Shown here: positions 19,040 through 27,506 of the stretch, piece after piece
How positions within the stretch are numbered: the stretch's first letter is position 1
How the letters are laid out: each line of letters starts with the position of its first letter
NCBI GenBank assembly: GCA_030141605.1
Contig: JAQGDQ010002465.1
Span: 1-27,506 of the forward strand
DNA from: Tubiluchus corallicola
Taxonomy: Eukaryota; Priapulida; Priapulimorpha; Priapulimorphida; Tubiluchidae
Direction: 5' to 3'
Length of the DNA stretch: 27,506 bases
The notes under the pieces: generated by a model
Seen by the model: the letters and a program-made list of their open reading frames with translations, nothing else
Told to the model about the DNA's origin: nothing
Databases searched by the model: none
Made by a program: the position numbers and the translations under genes

Positions 19040-19279
19040 TTAAATAGTTCCTTCCCACTTATTTTCTTTTATGATACTTAAATCAAAATGGTTTTGCTTT
19101 AAGTCTAAAATAATTTCCTTTACATCTTTGATAAAATAATTAGTAATTATAATTTTTATAAGAGCTTTTTTAGGATCTATCGTTCTTACATTTGCTATTC
19201 CTTCATATGCTTCTAAAATTTTATTTATAAAATCTATATTCTTTTTATCAGTTTTAATAAAAAATTCATAACTATGCAT
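19040..19279 (-). CDS. DUF4911 family protein
   Basis: The 79-residue protein resembles the short DUF4911 family found in Fusobacteria and Clostridia, usually among RNA-modification genes, as here. It looks like a small alpha/beta fold (YEFFIKTDKKNIDFINKILEA, then KALIKIIITNYFIKDVKEII). No catalytic residues are recognisable. Its ATG overlaps the rsmA stop by 8 bases, with GGAGAG as ribosome site, so the two are translationally coupled. Function unknown. Confidence 0.65.
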   Translation of the reverse strand: MHSYEFFIKTDKKNIDFINKILEAYEGIANVRTIDPKKALIKIIITNYFIKDVKEIILDLKQNHFDLSIIKENKWEGTI

Positions 19280-20090
19280 TTATATTCTCTCCATACAGAG
19301 TTTTGTATAGCACGATAAATTTATCAAGCTCTAGACTTTCTCCCCTTATGTCGGTATCTATATTAATTTCTTCAAAGATGGTTACTAGCTCGTCTCTACT
19401 TTTCATGCTAGATAAGTTGTTTATAAGCTTTTTCCTTTTACTACTAAAAGAAAATTTTATAAAATCAAAAAAATGCTCATGATCTTTTATAGTTTTTAGT
19501 TTATCATTTTTTAAAAAATTGATCTCAACAAATGCAGAATCTACTTTAGGGATAGGTGAAAAATAATGATTGGGGACTGTAAAGTGATATATCACTTCAC
19601 TGTATGCTTCTAAAAATATAGTTAAAAATCCCCTGTTTTTCCCCTTTTTAGCAGCCATTCTTTCTCCAACTTCTTTTTGTACCATTATAAATATTTTATA
19701 TATATTTTTCCTGTGATTTACTAACCTTTTTATAATTGGTGATGTAATGTAATAAGGAATATTTGCAACTACTTTCATATTATTATTTAAAAATACTTTA
19801 TTTAAATCTACCTCTAAAAAATCTCCTTTTATTAAATTAAAGTTGCTTCTTGTTTCAAATTTTTTTAATAATACCTCTTGAAGGTCACTGTCTATTTCAA
19901 TAGCTGTAATTTCACTACCAATTTCAATAATTTTACCACTTAAAGCTCCATTTCCAGGACCTATTTCTAAAATTTTATCACTTTTCTTTATGCTCGATAC
20001 ATTTATTATTTTATTTATTATTATATCTGCTTTGTCAGTATCTAAAAAATTTTGACCATACTTTTTTTTATGTTTGTAGCTACTGATCAT
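19272..20090 (-). CDS. rsmA: 16S rRNA (A1518/A1519-N6)-dimethyltransferase RsmA/KsgA
   Basis: RsmA dimethylates two adjacent adenines in the 3' hairpin of 16S rRNA, a late check in 30S assembly. The 272-residue protein shows KKKYGQNFL, the SAM loop ILEIGPGNGALSGKI, the catalytic VANIPYYITSPII, and the VQKEVGERMAAKKG and HYFSPIPKVDSAFVEI segments. Its start overlaps the hpt stop by 11 bases. Loss of this enzyme gives kasugamycin resistance in other bacteria. Confidence 0.97.
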   Translation of the reverse strand: MISSYKHKKKYGQNFLDTDKADIIINKIINVSSIKKSDKILEIGPGNGALSGKIIEIGSEITAIEIDSDLQEVLLKKFETRSNFNLIKGDFLEVDLNKVFLNNNMKVVANIPYYITSPIIKRLVNHRKNIYKIFIMVQKEVGERMAAKKGKNRGFLTIFLEAYSEVIYHFTVPNHYFSPIPKVDSAFVEINFLKNDKLKTIKDHEHFFDFIKFSFSSKRKKLINNLSSMKSRDELVTIFEEINIDTDIRGESLELDKFIVLYKTLYGENINA

Positions 20091-20634
20091 TAAGATTACC
20101 CATTATTCCAATATATGGGAGGTTTCTATACTCTTGTTTAAAGTCTAATCCATACCCTAATACAAATTCATCTTCAATATCATACCCCACATACTGAACA
20201 TCTACATCAACTTCTCTCCTAGCTTTTTTATTTAAAAAAGTACATAGTGAAACTTTATTAGGACTTCTATTTCCAAGTAATTTAAGTACCTTTTTTAAAG
20301 TTAAACCTGAATCAATAATATCTTCAACTACTAATACATTTTTGTTCATAATATTTTCATCAAGATCTTTTATTATTTTAACTTCCCTAGATGTTTCAAA
20401 CTCATTTCCATAGCTAGAAATAACCATAAAATCAATCTTTAATGGAAGATCTATAGATCTAACTAGGTCTGCTGTAAACAAAATAGAGCCCTTAAGTAAG
20501 CAAATAACAATTAGTTCTTCTTCCTCATCTTTAAAGTCAGCAGTAATTTCTTCTCCTAGCTCCTGTATTCTTCTTTTTATATCTTCTTCTGAAAGAAGAG
20601 GACGTTTTATACATGACTTCCATTCTGCATTCAT
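20080..20634 (-). CDS. hpt: hypoxanthine phosphoribosyltransferase
   Basis: Hpt salvages hypoxanthine (and often guanine) with PRPP to make IMP or GMP. The 184-residue protein has the LLKGSILFTADLVRSI loop, the YGNEFETS segment, the PRPP motif VLVVEDIIDSGLTL and the base-binding VGYDIEDEFVLGYGLD. I start it at the ATG at 20634, 9 bases after GGAGG. A longer in-frame ATG at 20652 overlaps that ribosome site. A good promoter lies just upstream at 20670-20698. It overlaps rsmA. Confidence 0.95.
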   Translation of the reverse strand: MNAEWKSCIKRPLLSEEDIKRRIQELGEEITADFKDEEEELIVICLLKGSILFTADLVRSIDLPLKIDFMVISSYGNEFETSREVKIIKDLDENIMNKNVLVVEDIIDSGLTLKKVLKLLGNRSPNKVSLCTFLNKKARREVDVDVQYVGYDIEDEFVLGYGLDFKQEYRNLPYIGIMGNLNDQ

Positions 20635-20669
20635 AGCTAAGTCCCTCCACATTTAAATATAATTAAAGC

Positions 20670-20698
20670 ATTCTATCATGACTAGGTAACATTATCAA
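20670..20698 (-). promoter_or_regulatory. sigma-70 promoter before hpt
   Basis: Reading leftwards, TTGATA (20698-20693), a 17-base spacer and TAGAAT (20675-20670). The start would be near 20663, about 29 bases before the hpt ATG. It should drive hpt and the genes down to the lipoprotein at 15219. Confidence 0.7.
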
Positions 20699-20760
20699 GA
20701 AAAATAGCATTTAAAATATATAAATTATATATGTAATATTTTAATGTTATAAAACTTTAA

Positions 20761-21102
20761 TTAAGACCGTAACGGGCCTATTGGTTCTCCTGCTAAAATA
20801 TGAAAATGTAGATGAAATATCTCTTGCCCTCCGTAACGATTACAGTTAGATATAACCCTATATCCATTTTCATTTATATCTAATTTTTTTGCAATTTTTT
20901 TTATAACTATAAAGATTTCACCTATTAAATTTTTATCTTTTTCTACTATTTCATTTATACTAATGATTTCTTTTTTAGGTATTACCAATATATGTATAGG
21001 TGCAACAGGATTTATATCTTTAATTGCAATAATTCTTTCATTTTCAAAAATAATATCTGCAGGGATCTCTCTATTAATAATTTTTGTAAATAATGATGGC
21101 AT
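20761..21102 (-). CDS. HIT family nucleotide-binding protein
   Basis: The 113-residue protein is of the histidine-triad (Hint/HinT-like) group, which hydrolyses nucleoside phosphoramidates. It shows LFTKIINREIPADIIFENE, IKDINPVAPIHILVIPKK and the catalytic triad motif HLHFHILAGEP near the C-terminus. The start is the ATG at 21102 directly behind AAGGAGGAG. A longer in-frame ATG at 21120 overlaps that site. It lies 48 bp after rpiB. Confidence 0.93.
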   Translation of the reverse strand: MPSLFTKIINREIPADIIFENERIIAIKDINPVAPIHILVIPKKEIISINEIVEKDKNLIGEIFIVIKKIAKKLDINENGYRVISNCNRYGGQEIFHLHFHILAGEPIGPLRS

Positions 21103-21150
21103 TTTCTCCTCCTTAAACATTTTTCAAACCAATAATAGACTCAACAAATA

Positions 21151-21578
21151 CTATTTTTCAATGCTATTTATTCTATTTATATGTCTATCTATTTGGCTAA
21201 ATTCTGTATTTAAAAAAGTGTCCACTATATTAATTGCTAAATCTACTCCTATACCTTTAGCTCCTAAAGCTAAAACATTTGCATCATTATGTTCTCTAGT
21301 TAATCTTGCCATCCAAGAATTATAACAAAGTGCACACCGTATTTTAGGTACCTTATTGGCTGAAATCGAAATGCCTACACCTGTACTACAAATGACTATT
21401 CCAAAGCAGCTTCTTGTTTGACCATAGTTCCTACTTCTTTTCCATATAAAGGATAATCAACAGATACGTTTGAATTTGTTCCAATATCAAATATTTTAAT
21501 ATTTTGTTTTTTTAAATGATTTTTTATAATTTCTTTTAGCTCAAATCCTCCATGATCAGCTCCAATAGCTATCTTCAT
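21151..21578 (-). CDS. rpiB: ribose 5-phosphate isomerase B, frame broken in the middle
   Basis: RpiB interconverts ribose 5-phosphate and ribulose 5-phosphate in the pentose phosphate pathway. The N-terminus is typical (KIAIGADHGGFELKEIIKNHL, FDIGTNSNVSVDYPLYG). The first frame stops at 21396 after 60 residues. The neighbouring frame reads GIVICSTGVGISISANKVPKI with the catalytic Cys, then MARLTREHNDANVLALGAKGIG, to a TAG at 21151-21153. That makes 142 residues, normal for RpiB. One T of the coding strand is missing in the run near 21403-21405. The CGTG motif reads CSTG. The ATG follows AGGAGG, close behind the unknown ORF. Confidence 0.92.
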
Positions 21579-21586
21579 TTTTCCTC

Positions 21587-21895
21587 CTAACTAATAAATA
21601 TTTTATCTTTTAGTATTTTTTTTAATTCTAACTTTTCATTACTAGTAATTTTTTTGCATTCAATTTCATTATCAGGTAAAAAATCTACTATTATTTTTTT
21701 TATATTAGCTATATATTTCTCTTCTGTGTAAATTTCTACTTCTATTTTTTTTTGCATACTAGGCATATTTGATTCATCATAATTATAAATTTCTATAATT
21801 TTAGTATTTGAAGTAATTTTTTTATTTGTTATTTTTTTAATTATTTTTTTTACTATTTTTCTATTTACATCTGAAAATTGCAATAAAGTGTCCAC
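21587..21895 (-). CDS. small protein of unknown function
   Basis: I do not recognise this roughly 102-residue protein. It is strongly basic at the N-terminal half (VNRKIVKKIIKKITNKKITS) and ends in a charged region. It has no signal peptide or Cys/His cluster. An alternating pattern of beta (IEVEIYTEEKYIANIKKII) and helix suggests a small alpha/beta fold. I chose the GTG at 21895 because GAGGTGA lies just before it; the in-frame GTG at 21904 overlaps that site. It ends 8 bases before rpiB, with which it is probably co-transcribed. Confidence 0.6.
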   Translation of the reverse strand: MDTLLQFSDVNRKIVKKIIKKITNKKITSNTKIIEIYNYDESNMPSMQKKIEVEIYTEEKYIANIKKIIVDFLPDNEIECKKITSNEKLELKKILKDKIFIS

Positions 21896-21904
21896 TATTT
21901 TCAC

Positions 21905-22283
21905 CTCAATGATTATTTAAAACAACAAAATTAGTAACTAACTATATAAATTTATATTGCTAATATCACATTATATCACATGAATTTTAATAAAAACTAT
22001 AAAGTTTATTCATAATTAGTTAATAATAATTATTTATTATTTCTAGATCCCTTTAATCTTTTTAATTTTATATTTGTGTTACTGTGGCCTTACCGTCTAT
22101 AGTAGTTGATTTATTAAATTTTTTAATTTACTTAGAGTTTTTTTTTAATATTTATAAAAAAATAATTTTAGTAAACATATGTTAATTATAAACTTATTAC
22201 GTAAAATTTTAATAATTTATATACAATTTATATTAGTATTGTGATAAAATATATTATGTAACTTGTACTGTTGTGGAGGAAAA
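21905..22283. other. divergent intergenic region between the leftward cluster and selA
   Basis: About 380 bp, AT-rich, and it must hold promoters for both directions. On the minus strand a TATAAT near 21974 has only a weak -35. For selA, a TAAAAT near 22244 is the best candidate -10. A somewhat GC-richer patch lies near 22080-22100. I looked for selC (tRNA-Sec) here and did not see it. Confidence 0.45.
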
Positions 22284-23683
22284 ATGAAAGATATATTATT
22301 AAAAAAACTACCAAAAGTTAATGATTTGTTAAATGATAAAGATATATCAACTTTAAAGGGGATTTCCCATGATAAACTAGTTATTTCAATAAGAGAAGCT
22401 ATTAATTTTTTTAGAAATCAAATTTTAAATAATGAAATAAATGATTTTGAAGTTATTCAAATAAAAAGTATGATTTTTGAAAAAATTGAAGACAATATAA
22501 ATAATTTTAACTTAAAAACAGTAATAAATGCAACTGGTACAATTTTACACACTAACTTAGGTCGAGCAGTGTTATCAAAAAAAGCTATTAATAATGTCGT
22601 TAACATTGCTTCAAATTATAACAATTTAGAGTACTCAATAAAAAGTGGAAAAAGAGGAAGTAGATATGAACATATTGAAAAAAAAATAGCACATTTTGTA
22701 AACAGTGAATCTTCACTTATTGTTAATAATAATGCTGCTGCAGTATTTTTAATATTAAATGAATTTGCAAATGGTAAAGAAAGTATTATTTCTAGAGGTG
22801 AGCTTATTGAAATAGGTGGATCCTTTAGAATACCAGATATTATGGAAGCTAGCAATTCTAATTTAATAGAAGTGGGTACTACAAACCGAACTCATATTGA
22901 AGATTATGAAAAAGCTATCAATTCAGAAACAAGGGTCGTATTAAAAGTACACACCTCAAACTATAAAATAGTTGGATTTACCAAGGAAGTAGAAAAAAAA
23001 GAAATTGCAGATCTGATTAAAAATCATAATTATACATCTAAAGAAAAAATCACATTTGTTGAGGACCTTGGAAGTGGAGCACTAATTGATTTTCAGAAAA
23101 ATGGCTTATCAAAAGAAAGCATTGTTAGTGAAAGTATCGAAAAAGGAGTTGATCTAGTTACTTTTAGCGGAGATAAGTTACTTGGAGGCCCCCAAGCTGG
23201 CATAATTGTAGGAAAAGAAAAGCTTATTAAAAGGCTTAAACAAAATCCTTTAACAAGAGTGCTTAGAGTTAGCAAGCTTACAATAGCTGCTCTTGAAGGC
23301 ACATTGGATGATTACACTAGTGATAAAAACGCAATTAAAAATATTCCAACTTTAAATATGATTTTTAGTGACTTAGAACACATTAAATCTAAAGCTGTAA
23401 ATTTTTACACAAAATTAGAAAAAAATCATTTAGAAAATTATTTATATGAAGTTATAAGGTCAAAATCTACAATAGGTGGCGGATCAATGCCTACTGTAGA
23501 GCTTGACACTTATGGAATCAAAATAAAGCATAACTTGTTATCTCTAAAGATTTAGATAATAAGTTTAGAACTAGTAAAATATCTATTATTACAAAAAAAG
23601 TAGGTCATTTTTTATTTTTAGATTTCAGAACCATATTTGAGCGTGATTTCGATTGCATAATAGAAGCGATGAAAAAAATATAG
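22284..23683 (+). CDS. selA: L-seryl-tRNA(Sec) selenium transferase SelA, frame broken near the 3' end
   Basis: SelA is a PLP enzyme that converts seryl-tRNA(Sec) to selenocysteyl-tRNA(Sec) using selenophosphate. Motifs: VINATGTILHTNLGRAVLS, YSIKSGKRGSRYEHIE, VNNNAAAVFLILNE, FVEDLGSGALIDF and the PLP-lysine loop TFSGDKLLGGPQAGIIVG. The first frame stops at 23555. The -1 frame from 23543 continues SKDLDNKFRTSKISIITKK and ends at TAG 23681-23683, giving 466 residues, the normal SelA size. One base is missing near 23541-23543. The start is the ATG at 22284 behind GGAGGA; the upstream in-frame TTG overlaps the ribosome site. Confidence 0.93.
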
Positions 23684-23692
23684 GAGCTATAG

Positions 23693-25622
23693 ATGAAAAA
23701 TATTGTTATTGGAACAGCAGGTCATATAGATCACGGAAAAACAACACTCATTGAGAATTTGACAGGAAAAAATACTGATACTTTACCTGAGGAAAAAAAA
23801 AGAGGTATCTCAATTAATTTAGGTTTTATATATGACAATAAACAATTTAAATTATGGGATAATTGACGTTCCAGGACATGAAAAGTTTGTAAAAAATATG
23901 CTTGCAGGAGCAAAGGGTATAAATATGTTTCTCTTAGTTATTGCAGCAGATGATGGTATTATGCCTCAAACAAAAGAACATTTTGATATATTGCAGCTAT
24001 TAGGAATAACAAAAGGCATTATAGTACTTACTAAGATAGATTTAGTTTCAAAAGATAAACTAGAAAAAGTTGAAAAAGAAATAAAAAATTTTCTTAAAGA
24101 AAATAAATTACAAAACTTAAAAATAGTAAAAACCTCTATAAATAACAAAGATAGCCACTTTAAATTAAAAGAAAGTATATACAATAAAAGTCTAGAATTT
24201 ATTGATACAGAGGAAAAAAATAAAGAATTTAAAATGTTTGTAGATAGATCTTTTTTTATGCAAGGTCACGGAACAGTAATTACAGGAACTGTTCTTGAAG
24301 GTGAAGTAGAGTTAGGCAGCAATCTTGAAATATATCCTCAAAAAAAACTTATAAGAGTGAAGAGTTTACAACAACATGGGAAAAATGTAAAAAAAATAGT
24401 CAGTGGAAATAGATGTGCTATTAATATTTCGAGTCTATCATATAAAGAAATAAAAAGAGGAGATCTTATTGCTTCCCCTAAAACAGTTTTATTCAATAGC
24501 TATATTGATTGTAAGTTTTTTTACTTAAAATCAAATAAAAAGGAACTGAAAAACCTGTCAAGATTCAGATTTTACTATGGAACCAAAGAATATTTAGGAA
24601 GAATAAAAATTTATGAAAAGAAAGATATTAAACCAGGAGAAACAGCTTTAGTTCAGTTAATGTTAGAAATACCTATACCTGTAATAGCAAATGACAAAGG
24701 AATTATAAGATCTTATTCCCCCATCTCAACTATAGGTGGAGTTAAAATTTTAAACATTAGCGGAAAAAATATCAAAAAAAATGATAAAAATTATATTGAT
24801 ACTTTAAAAAAATATTCACAAAGTTCATTTAAAGAAAAAATTGAAGTTTATATTTTAAAAAATAGCCATGTCTTTCCTAATATAAATGACATATATATGA
24901 ATGTAGGAAAAGAGGTTAATATAAACACATATATAAAAGAGTTAATAAAAGATGAAAAAATATATGAATTAAATAACTACTCTAATAAATTTTTTATTCA
25001 TAAACATTATTTAAAAAATTTACAAAGTAATTTACTTAATATTTTAGATAGCTATCATAAGAGCAATCCTTTACAAAGTGGGATAAAAAAGCCAGAACTA
25101 AAACGACTGCTTTTTAAAGACAACTTTGATCATAAGTTGTTTATAGAAATTTTAAATTATTATGAAAATAATAAAATTATTAAAAGCTTTAAAAACTATA
25201 TAGCTATTTATAATTTTCAAATAAACTTAAATGAGCCTCAAATAAAAATTTATAATAAAATAAAGTCCATGTATAATAATTCGCAGTCTAAGTCATTAAA
25301 AGTGTCAAGTGTAACAAATGAAATTAAAGATCATAAAAATTTAAATATGGTTTATAACTTAATGATTGATAGCGGAGAGCTAAAGGTATTAGATGAAAAT
25401 GTATCTTTCCTAAAATCTCATTTAAAAGAAAAAATTAATTTAATAATTAATTATCTAAAAGTTAATAAAAAGATAGAGGTTGGAGAAGCTAGGGATCTAC
25501 TAAATACAAATAGAAAGGTTGCAATATCTATTTTAGAATATTTAGATAAAAAGTTTATAACAAAAAGAATAGATAATCATAGGGTGCTTATAAGCAGTGA
25601 TATGAGCAAATTTTTTAAATAA
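23693..25622 (+). CDS. selB: selenocysteine-specific elongation factor SelB, frame broken near the 5' end
   Basis: SelB carries selenocysteyl-tRNA to UGA codons marked by a SECIS element. The true start is the ATG at 23693 behind AGGAG, 9 bases after the corrected selA stop. It reads [21 protein letters not shown] (G1) and [13 protein letters not shown] (switch) before the frame breaks. From about 23853 a shifted frame continues [17 protein letters not shown] (G3) and IVLTKIDLV (G4), followed by beta-barrels and C-terminal winged-helix repeats ending near [20 protein letters not shown]. One extra base lies in 23845-23853 (an A/T run). Corrected length is 642 residues, normal for SelB. The shifted frame has an internal ATG at 23832, but starting there would lose the P-loop. 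Confidence 0.93.
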
Positions 25623-25634
25623 TTAGGTGAAAGT

Positions 25635-26596
25635 ATGAAAAGTATATTTATAATCGTAATTCTTTTATTAATATCTTGCAGTAATGAAACAGTAAATAGT
25701 AAAGAAGAAATTGATCAAAAAAACAAGGAAGACATGAAGAAAAAATTAGAAAAAGAAGTTGACAATAAAGAAATTGTTGAGGTAAATGAAAATTTAACCC
25801 CTAATAATACAGAATTTTTGACAATAGAAAAGCTATCTCAAGAAAATAATTTAAAAAGTAATCAAAATGAGATAGTTTTATCTCAAGAAGATCCTCCAAA
25901 TAAATCTAAAGAAATACAAGAAACGAAGGATAGTAAAAATGATGTTGAATCTATCATTACAAAAGGTACAAAAGACGGTATTTATAGCAACATAAATCCT
26001 GATTATCGTATAAAATGGAAGATACCTGAATTTGAAGGTGATTTAAATTTTGTTAGTTTTGAATTAAATGATTTTTTAAAAGAACATGAAAATAATTTAG
26101 TTAGGAAAATAAATAATCTGAGAATAAATGGAGAAGATAATACTGATATTTTTCCATTTGAAATGTATGGAAGCTACAGAATTTTTGATGATCATTTTAG
26201 AATATTATCAATAAAGTATGACATTATAAAAAACACAGGAGGTATAACTAGTGAAAGCTACTCAAAAGTGTATAATTTAGATAGAATAAATAATAATGCT
26301 ATTTCTTATAATTCACTATTTCCCAATACTAAAAACCCCAAAGATTATATAACAAATATTGTTAATAAAGAAATAGTAAAAAATCAAAATCTTTCTTATA
26401 AAAATCCAAATAAAATAAATTTTTACGAGGATATAAACTATGCATTTAACGACTTAATTTACTATTTTAAAGAAAAACATATGGTTATCGAAATATCAGA
26501 AGGAGTTATCGCTCCATATAAAGAAGGAAAAATAATTTTGAAATAAAATATTCAGAAATAAAAGATGATTTTAATATTAATTATCTAGATAAATAA
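25635..26596 (+). CDS. lipoprotein with DUF3298/RsiV-like C-terminal domain, frame broken at the end
   Basis: The signal MKSIFIIVILLLISC carries a lipobox with Cys15. Residues about 17-115 are a low-complexity linker rich in Lys, Glu and Asn. The rest resembles a DUF3298-type domain (YDIIKNTGGITSESYSKVYNL, then MVIEISEGVIAPYKEGK). The first frame stops at 26546 after 303 residues. The -1 frame continues NNFEIKYSEIKDDFNINYLDK to TAA 26594-26596, giving 320 residues, so one A is missing in the run 26528-26532. Start: ATG after AGGTGAAAG, 12 bp after selB, so probably in its transcript. Function unknown. It is related to the next gene. Confidence 0.7.
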
Positions 26597-26617
26597 TATT
26601 TTAAAGAGGTGGTAAAA

Positions 26618-27344
26618 TTGAATAAACTATCAGTATTATTTTTGTTAATTATATTTTTAAATTCATGTTCATCAACAGCTAATCAAAGCAATACCATTGA
26701 AGCTAAAGATGTTAAAGAAGTAGAAATAAAGAATCCAGACATAGCTTTAGAAATATTTCAGAAATATATGAAATAAATTGGGAGCTACCAGAAGAATATG
26801 ACGATGAAGCTATAAAAAGAATAAAAAAAGATTTAAAAACACTTGAATTAGAAACTATAGAAATTGCAGAGCTATTTAGTAGAGAGTTTCCTGATTCTGC
26901 ACTTTTTCCTTATATTTTAAAAGGAGAGTTTAAGTTACATAATAAAATAGATGCTGTAAGTCATTAGTTTATTCATATTACTTATATACTGGCGGTGCAC
27001 ATGGCAATCTATTTTTACATAGCTACAACTATGATACAGAGCATAACTATTATTTAGCTATTGAAGATATATTTAATAATTCAGTAGAAGATGTCCCAAA
27101 GCTTTTAACAGATATGCTATGGCTCAAAATACCTAAAGAAAAGTTATATGAGGATACTACAATAGAAGATTTAGAGAAAGCAATAAGAGATAAAACTTAT
27201 GTTTTTTATTTTAATGAAAAAGGAAATTTAGAGATATCTTTTGATCTATATACAATAGGCCCATATTCATCAGGAATAATAACTATTGATTTAGATAGTG
27301 CTATTGGTCCTTATATTAATTCTCAATACAGAAAAAGTATATAA
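26618..27344 (+). pseudogene. second DUF3298/RsiV-like lipoprotein, interrupted by two frame breaks
   Basis: A TTG at 26618 behind AGAGGTGG starts a lipoprotein signal (NKLSVLFLLIIFLNSC). The frame stops after about 50 codons. It resumes from 26761 in the -1 frame (EIYEINWELPEEYDDEAIKR) to a TAG at 26965. It resumes again in a further -1 frame from 26961 (SLVYSYYLYTGGAHGNLFLH) to the stop at 27344. Two one-base losses, near 26757-26760 and 26956-26960, explain everything and restore 242 residues. The C-terminus (NLEISFDLYTIGPYSSG) matches the equivalent part of the preceding lipoprotein. Either a decayed gene or one with two sequence errors. Confidence 0.7.
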
Positions 27345-27376
27345 TAACATTATTTTAATAAATAAAAAGCAAGGTA

Positions 27377-27402
27377 GTGAACTTGTCCTTGTCAAGTAAA
27401 CA
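27377..27402 (-). repeat. probable terminal inverted repeat of an IS3-family element
   Basis: The stretch beginning TGAACTTGTCC and continuing TTGTCAAGTAAACAG resembles, from memory, ends of IS3-family (IS150-group) elements. It lies about 20 bases outside the transposase stop, where an element end is expected. The other end lies outside the window. Confidence 0.5.
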
Positions 27403-27421
27403 GAAAAGTAAAAACACTATT

Positions 27422-27506
27422 TTAGGCTATAGCTTCGTACTCTTTCGGACTGTAGCCTTTTAATTTCAGATGAACTTCCTCTTTCTTTAGACAAGTATGA
27501 AATGAT
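27422..27506 (-). mobile_element. C-terminal remnant of an IS3-family transposase (OrfB, rve/DDE type)
   Basis: Reading leftwards from the window edge, the frame gives SFHTCLKKEEVHLKLKGYS, then PKEYEAIA and a TAA at 27424-27422. FHTxLKKEEV is typical of the segment after the DDE catalytic glutamate, and HLKLKGYSPKEYE of the very end of OrfB. In intact transposases about 30 residues, including the YN..R motif, separate these two parts. Here they are joined in frame, so an internal deletion is inferred. The rest lies beyond the window. Confidence 0.6.

Noticed and set aside
21905-22283. selC (tRNA-Sec) upstream of selA
   Set aside because: No long tRNA-like fold or T-loop sequence is recognisable in the gap.
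23832-23860. ATG at 23832 as a real, shortened SelB start
   Set aside because: The P-loop and switch I lie upstream in the adjacent frame behind a proper ribosome site at 23682, so a frame break explains it better.
23868-23873. The TGA ending the first selB frame as a selenocysteine codon
   Set aside because: Reading through it gives no SelB-like sequence and soon meets another TGA. The family sequence is in the other frame.

Overview
The window is about 27.5 kb of very AT-rich, gene-dense bacterial chromosome. It is almost entirely housekeeping genes. The gene families point to Fusobacteriota: a DnaK/HrcA/GrpE set with a CIRCE operator, an L27 with a cleavable N-terminal extension next to the Prp protease, a DUF4911 protein, a COG4752 RNA methyltransferase, and several lipoproteins with lipoboxes. 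The assignment rests on remembered family resemblance, so low-GC Clostridia are not fully excluded. No tRNA, rRNA or CRISPR array was seen.

Layout, left to right. (1) 1-1654: the 3' end of an unrecognised gene, then glycerate kinase glxK. (2) 1655-3119: a bidirectional-looking terminator, two tandem promoters and a hairpin leader, then rplU-prp-rpmA closed by a terminator. (3) 3173-6395: obgE, pgeF and nagA. (4) 6719-12620: a sigma-70 promoter with a CIRCE element, then hrcA-grpE-dnaK and a terminator, then a GNAT acetyltransferase, ogt and dnaJ with a strong terminator. (5) 13148-15107: a solitary trpD-like gene and a COG0627-type esterase, ending at a terminator that also faces the opposite strand. 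(6) 15219-21895, minus strand: a long cluster read leftwards, containing an unknown ORF, rpiB, HIT protein, hpt, rsmA, DUF4911, khpA, rimM, trmD, a SanA/YdcF-type membrane protein, gamma carbonic anhydrase, a COG4752 RNA methyltransferase and a lipoprotein. A clear promoter precedes hpt. (7) 22284-27344, plus strand: selA-selB (selenocysteine synthesis and decoding), then two related lipoproteins with a DUF3298/RsiV-like C-terminal domain. (8) 27377-27506: the end of a decayed IS3-family element.

The most striking property is not a new system. It is a set of about nine single-base frame interruptions, in rplU, dnaJ, trpD, rpiB, selA, selB and the two terminal lipoproteins. In almost every case the missing part of the protein reads on perfectly in a neighbouring frame to a sensible stop, and the corrected length matches the family. 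Most are one-base losses, several in A or T runs, and one is in an essential ribosomal protein gene. Uncorrected read or assembly indels are the simplest explanation. Recent genome decay is the alternative.

Functionally the window combines ribosome assembly and maturation (L21, Prp, L27, ObgE, RimM, TrmD, RsmA, KhpA), heat-shock chaperones under HrcA control, envelope recycling and editing (NagA, PgeF), purine salvage (Hpt), DNA alkylation repair (Ogt) and selenoprotein synthesis. I found no convincing undescribed system. The better leads are the structured rplU leader, the solitary TrpD with an altered GTGG motif, and the tandem lipoproteins behind selB.
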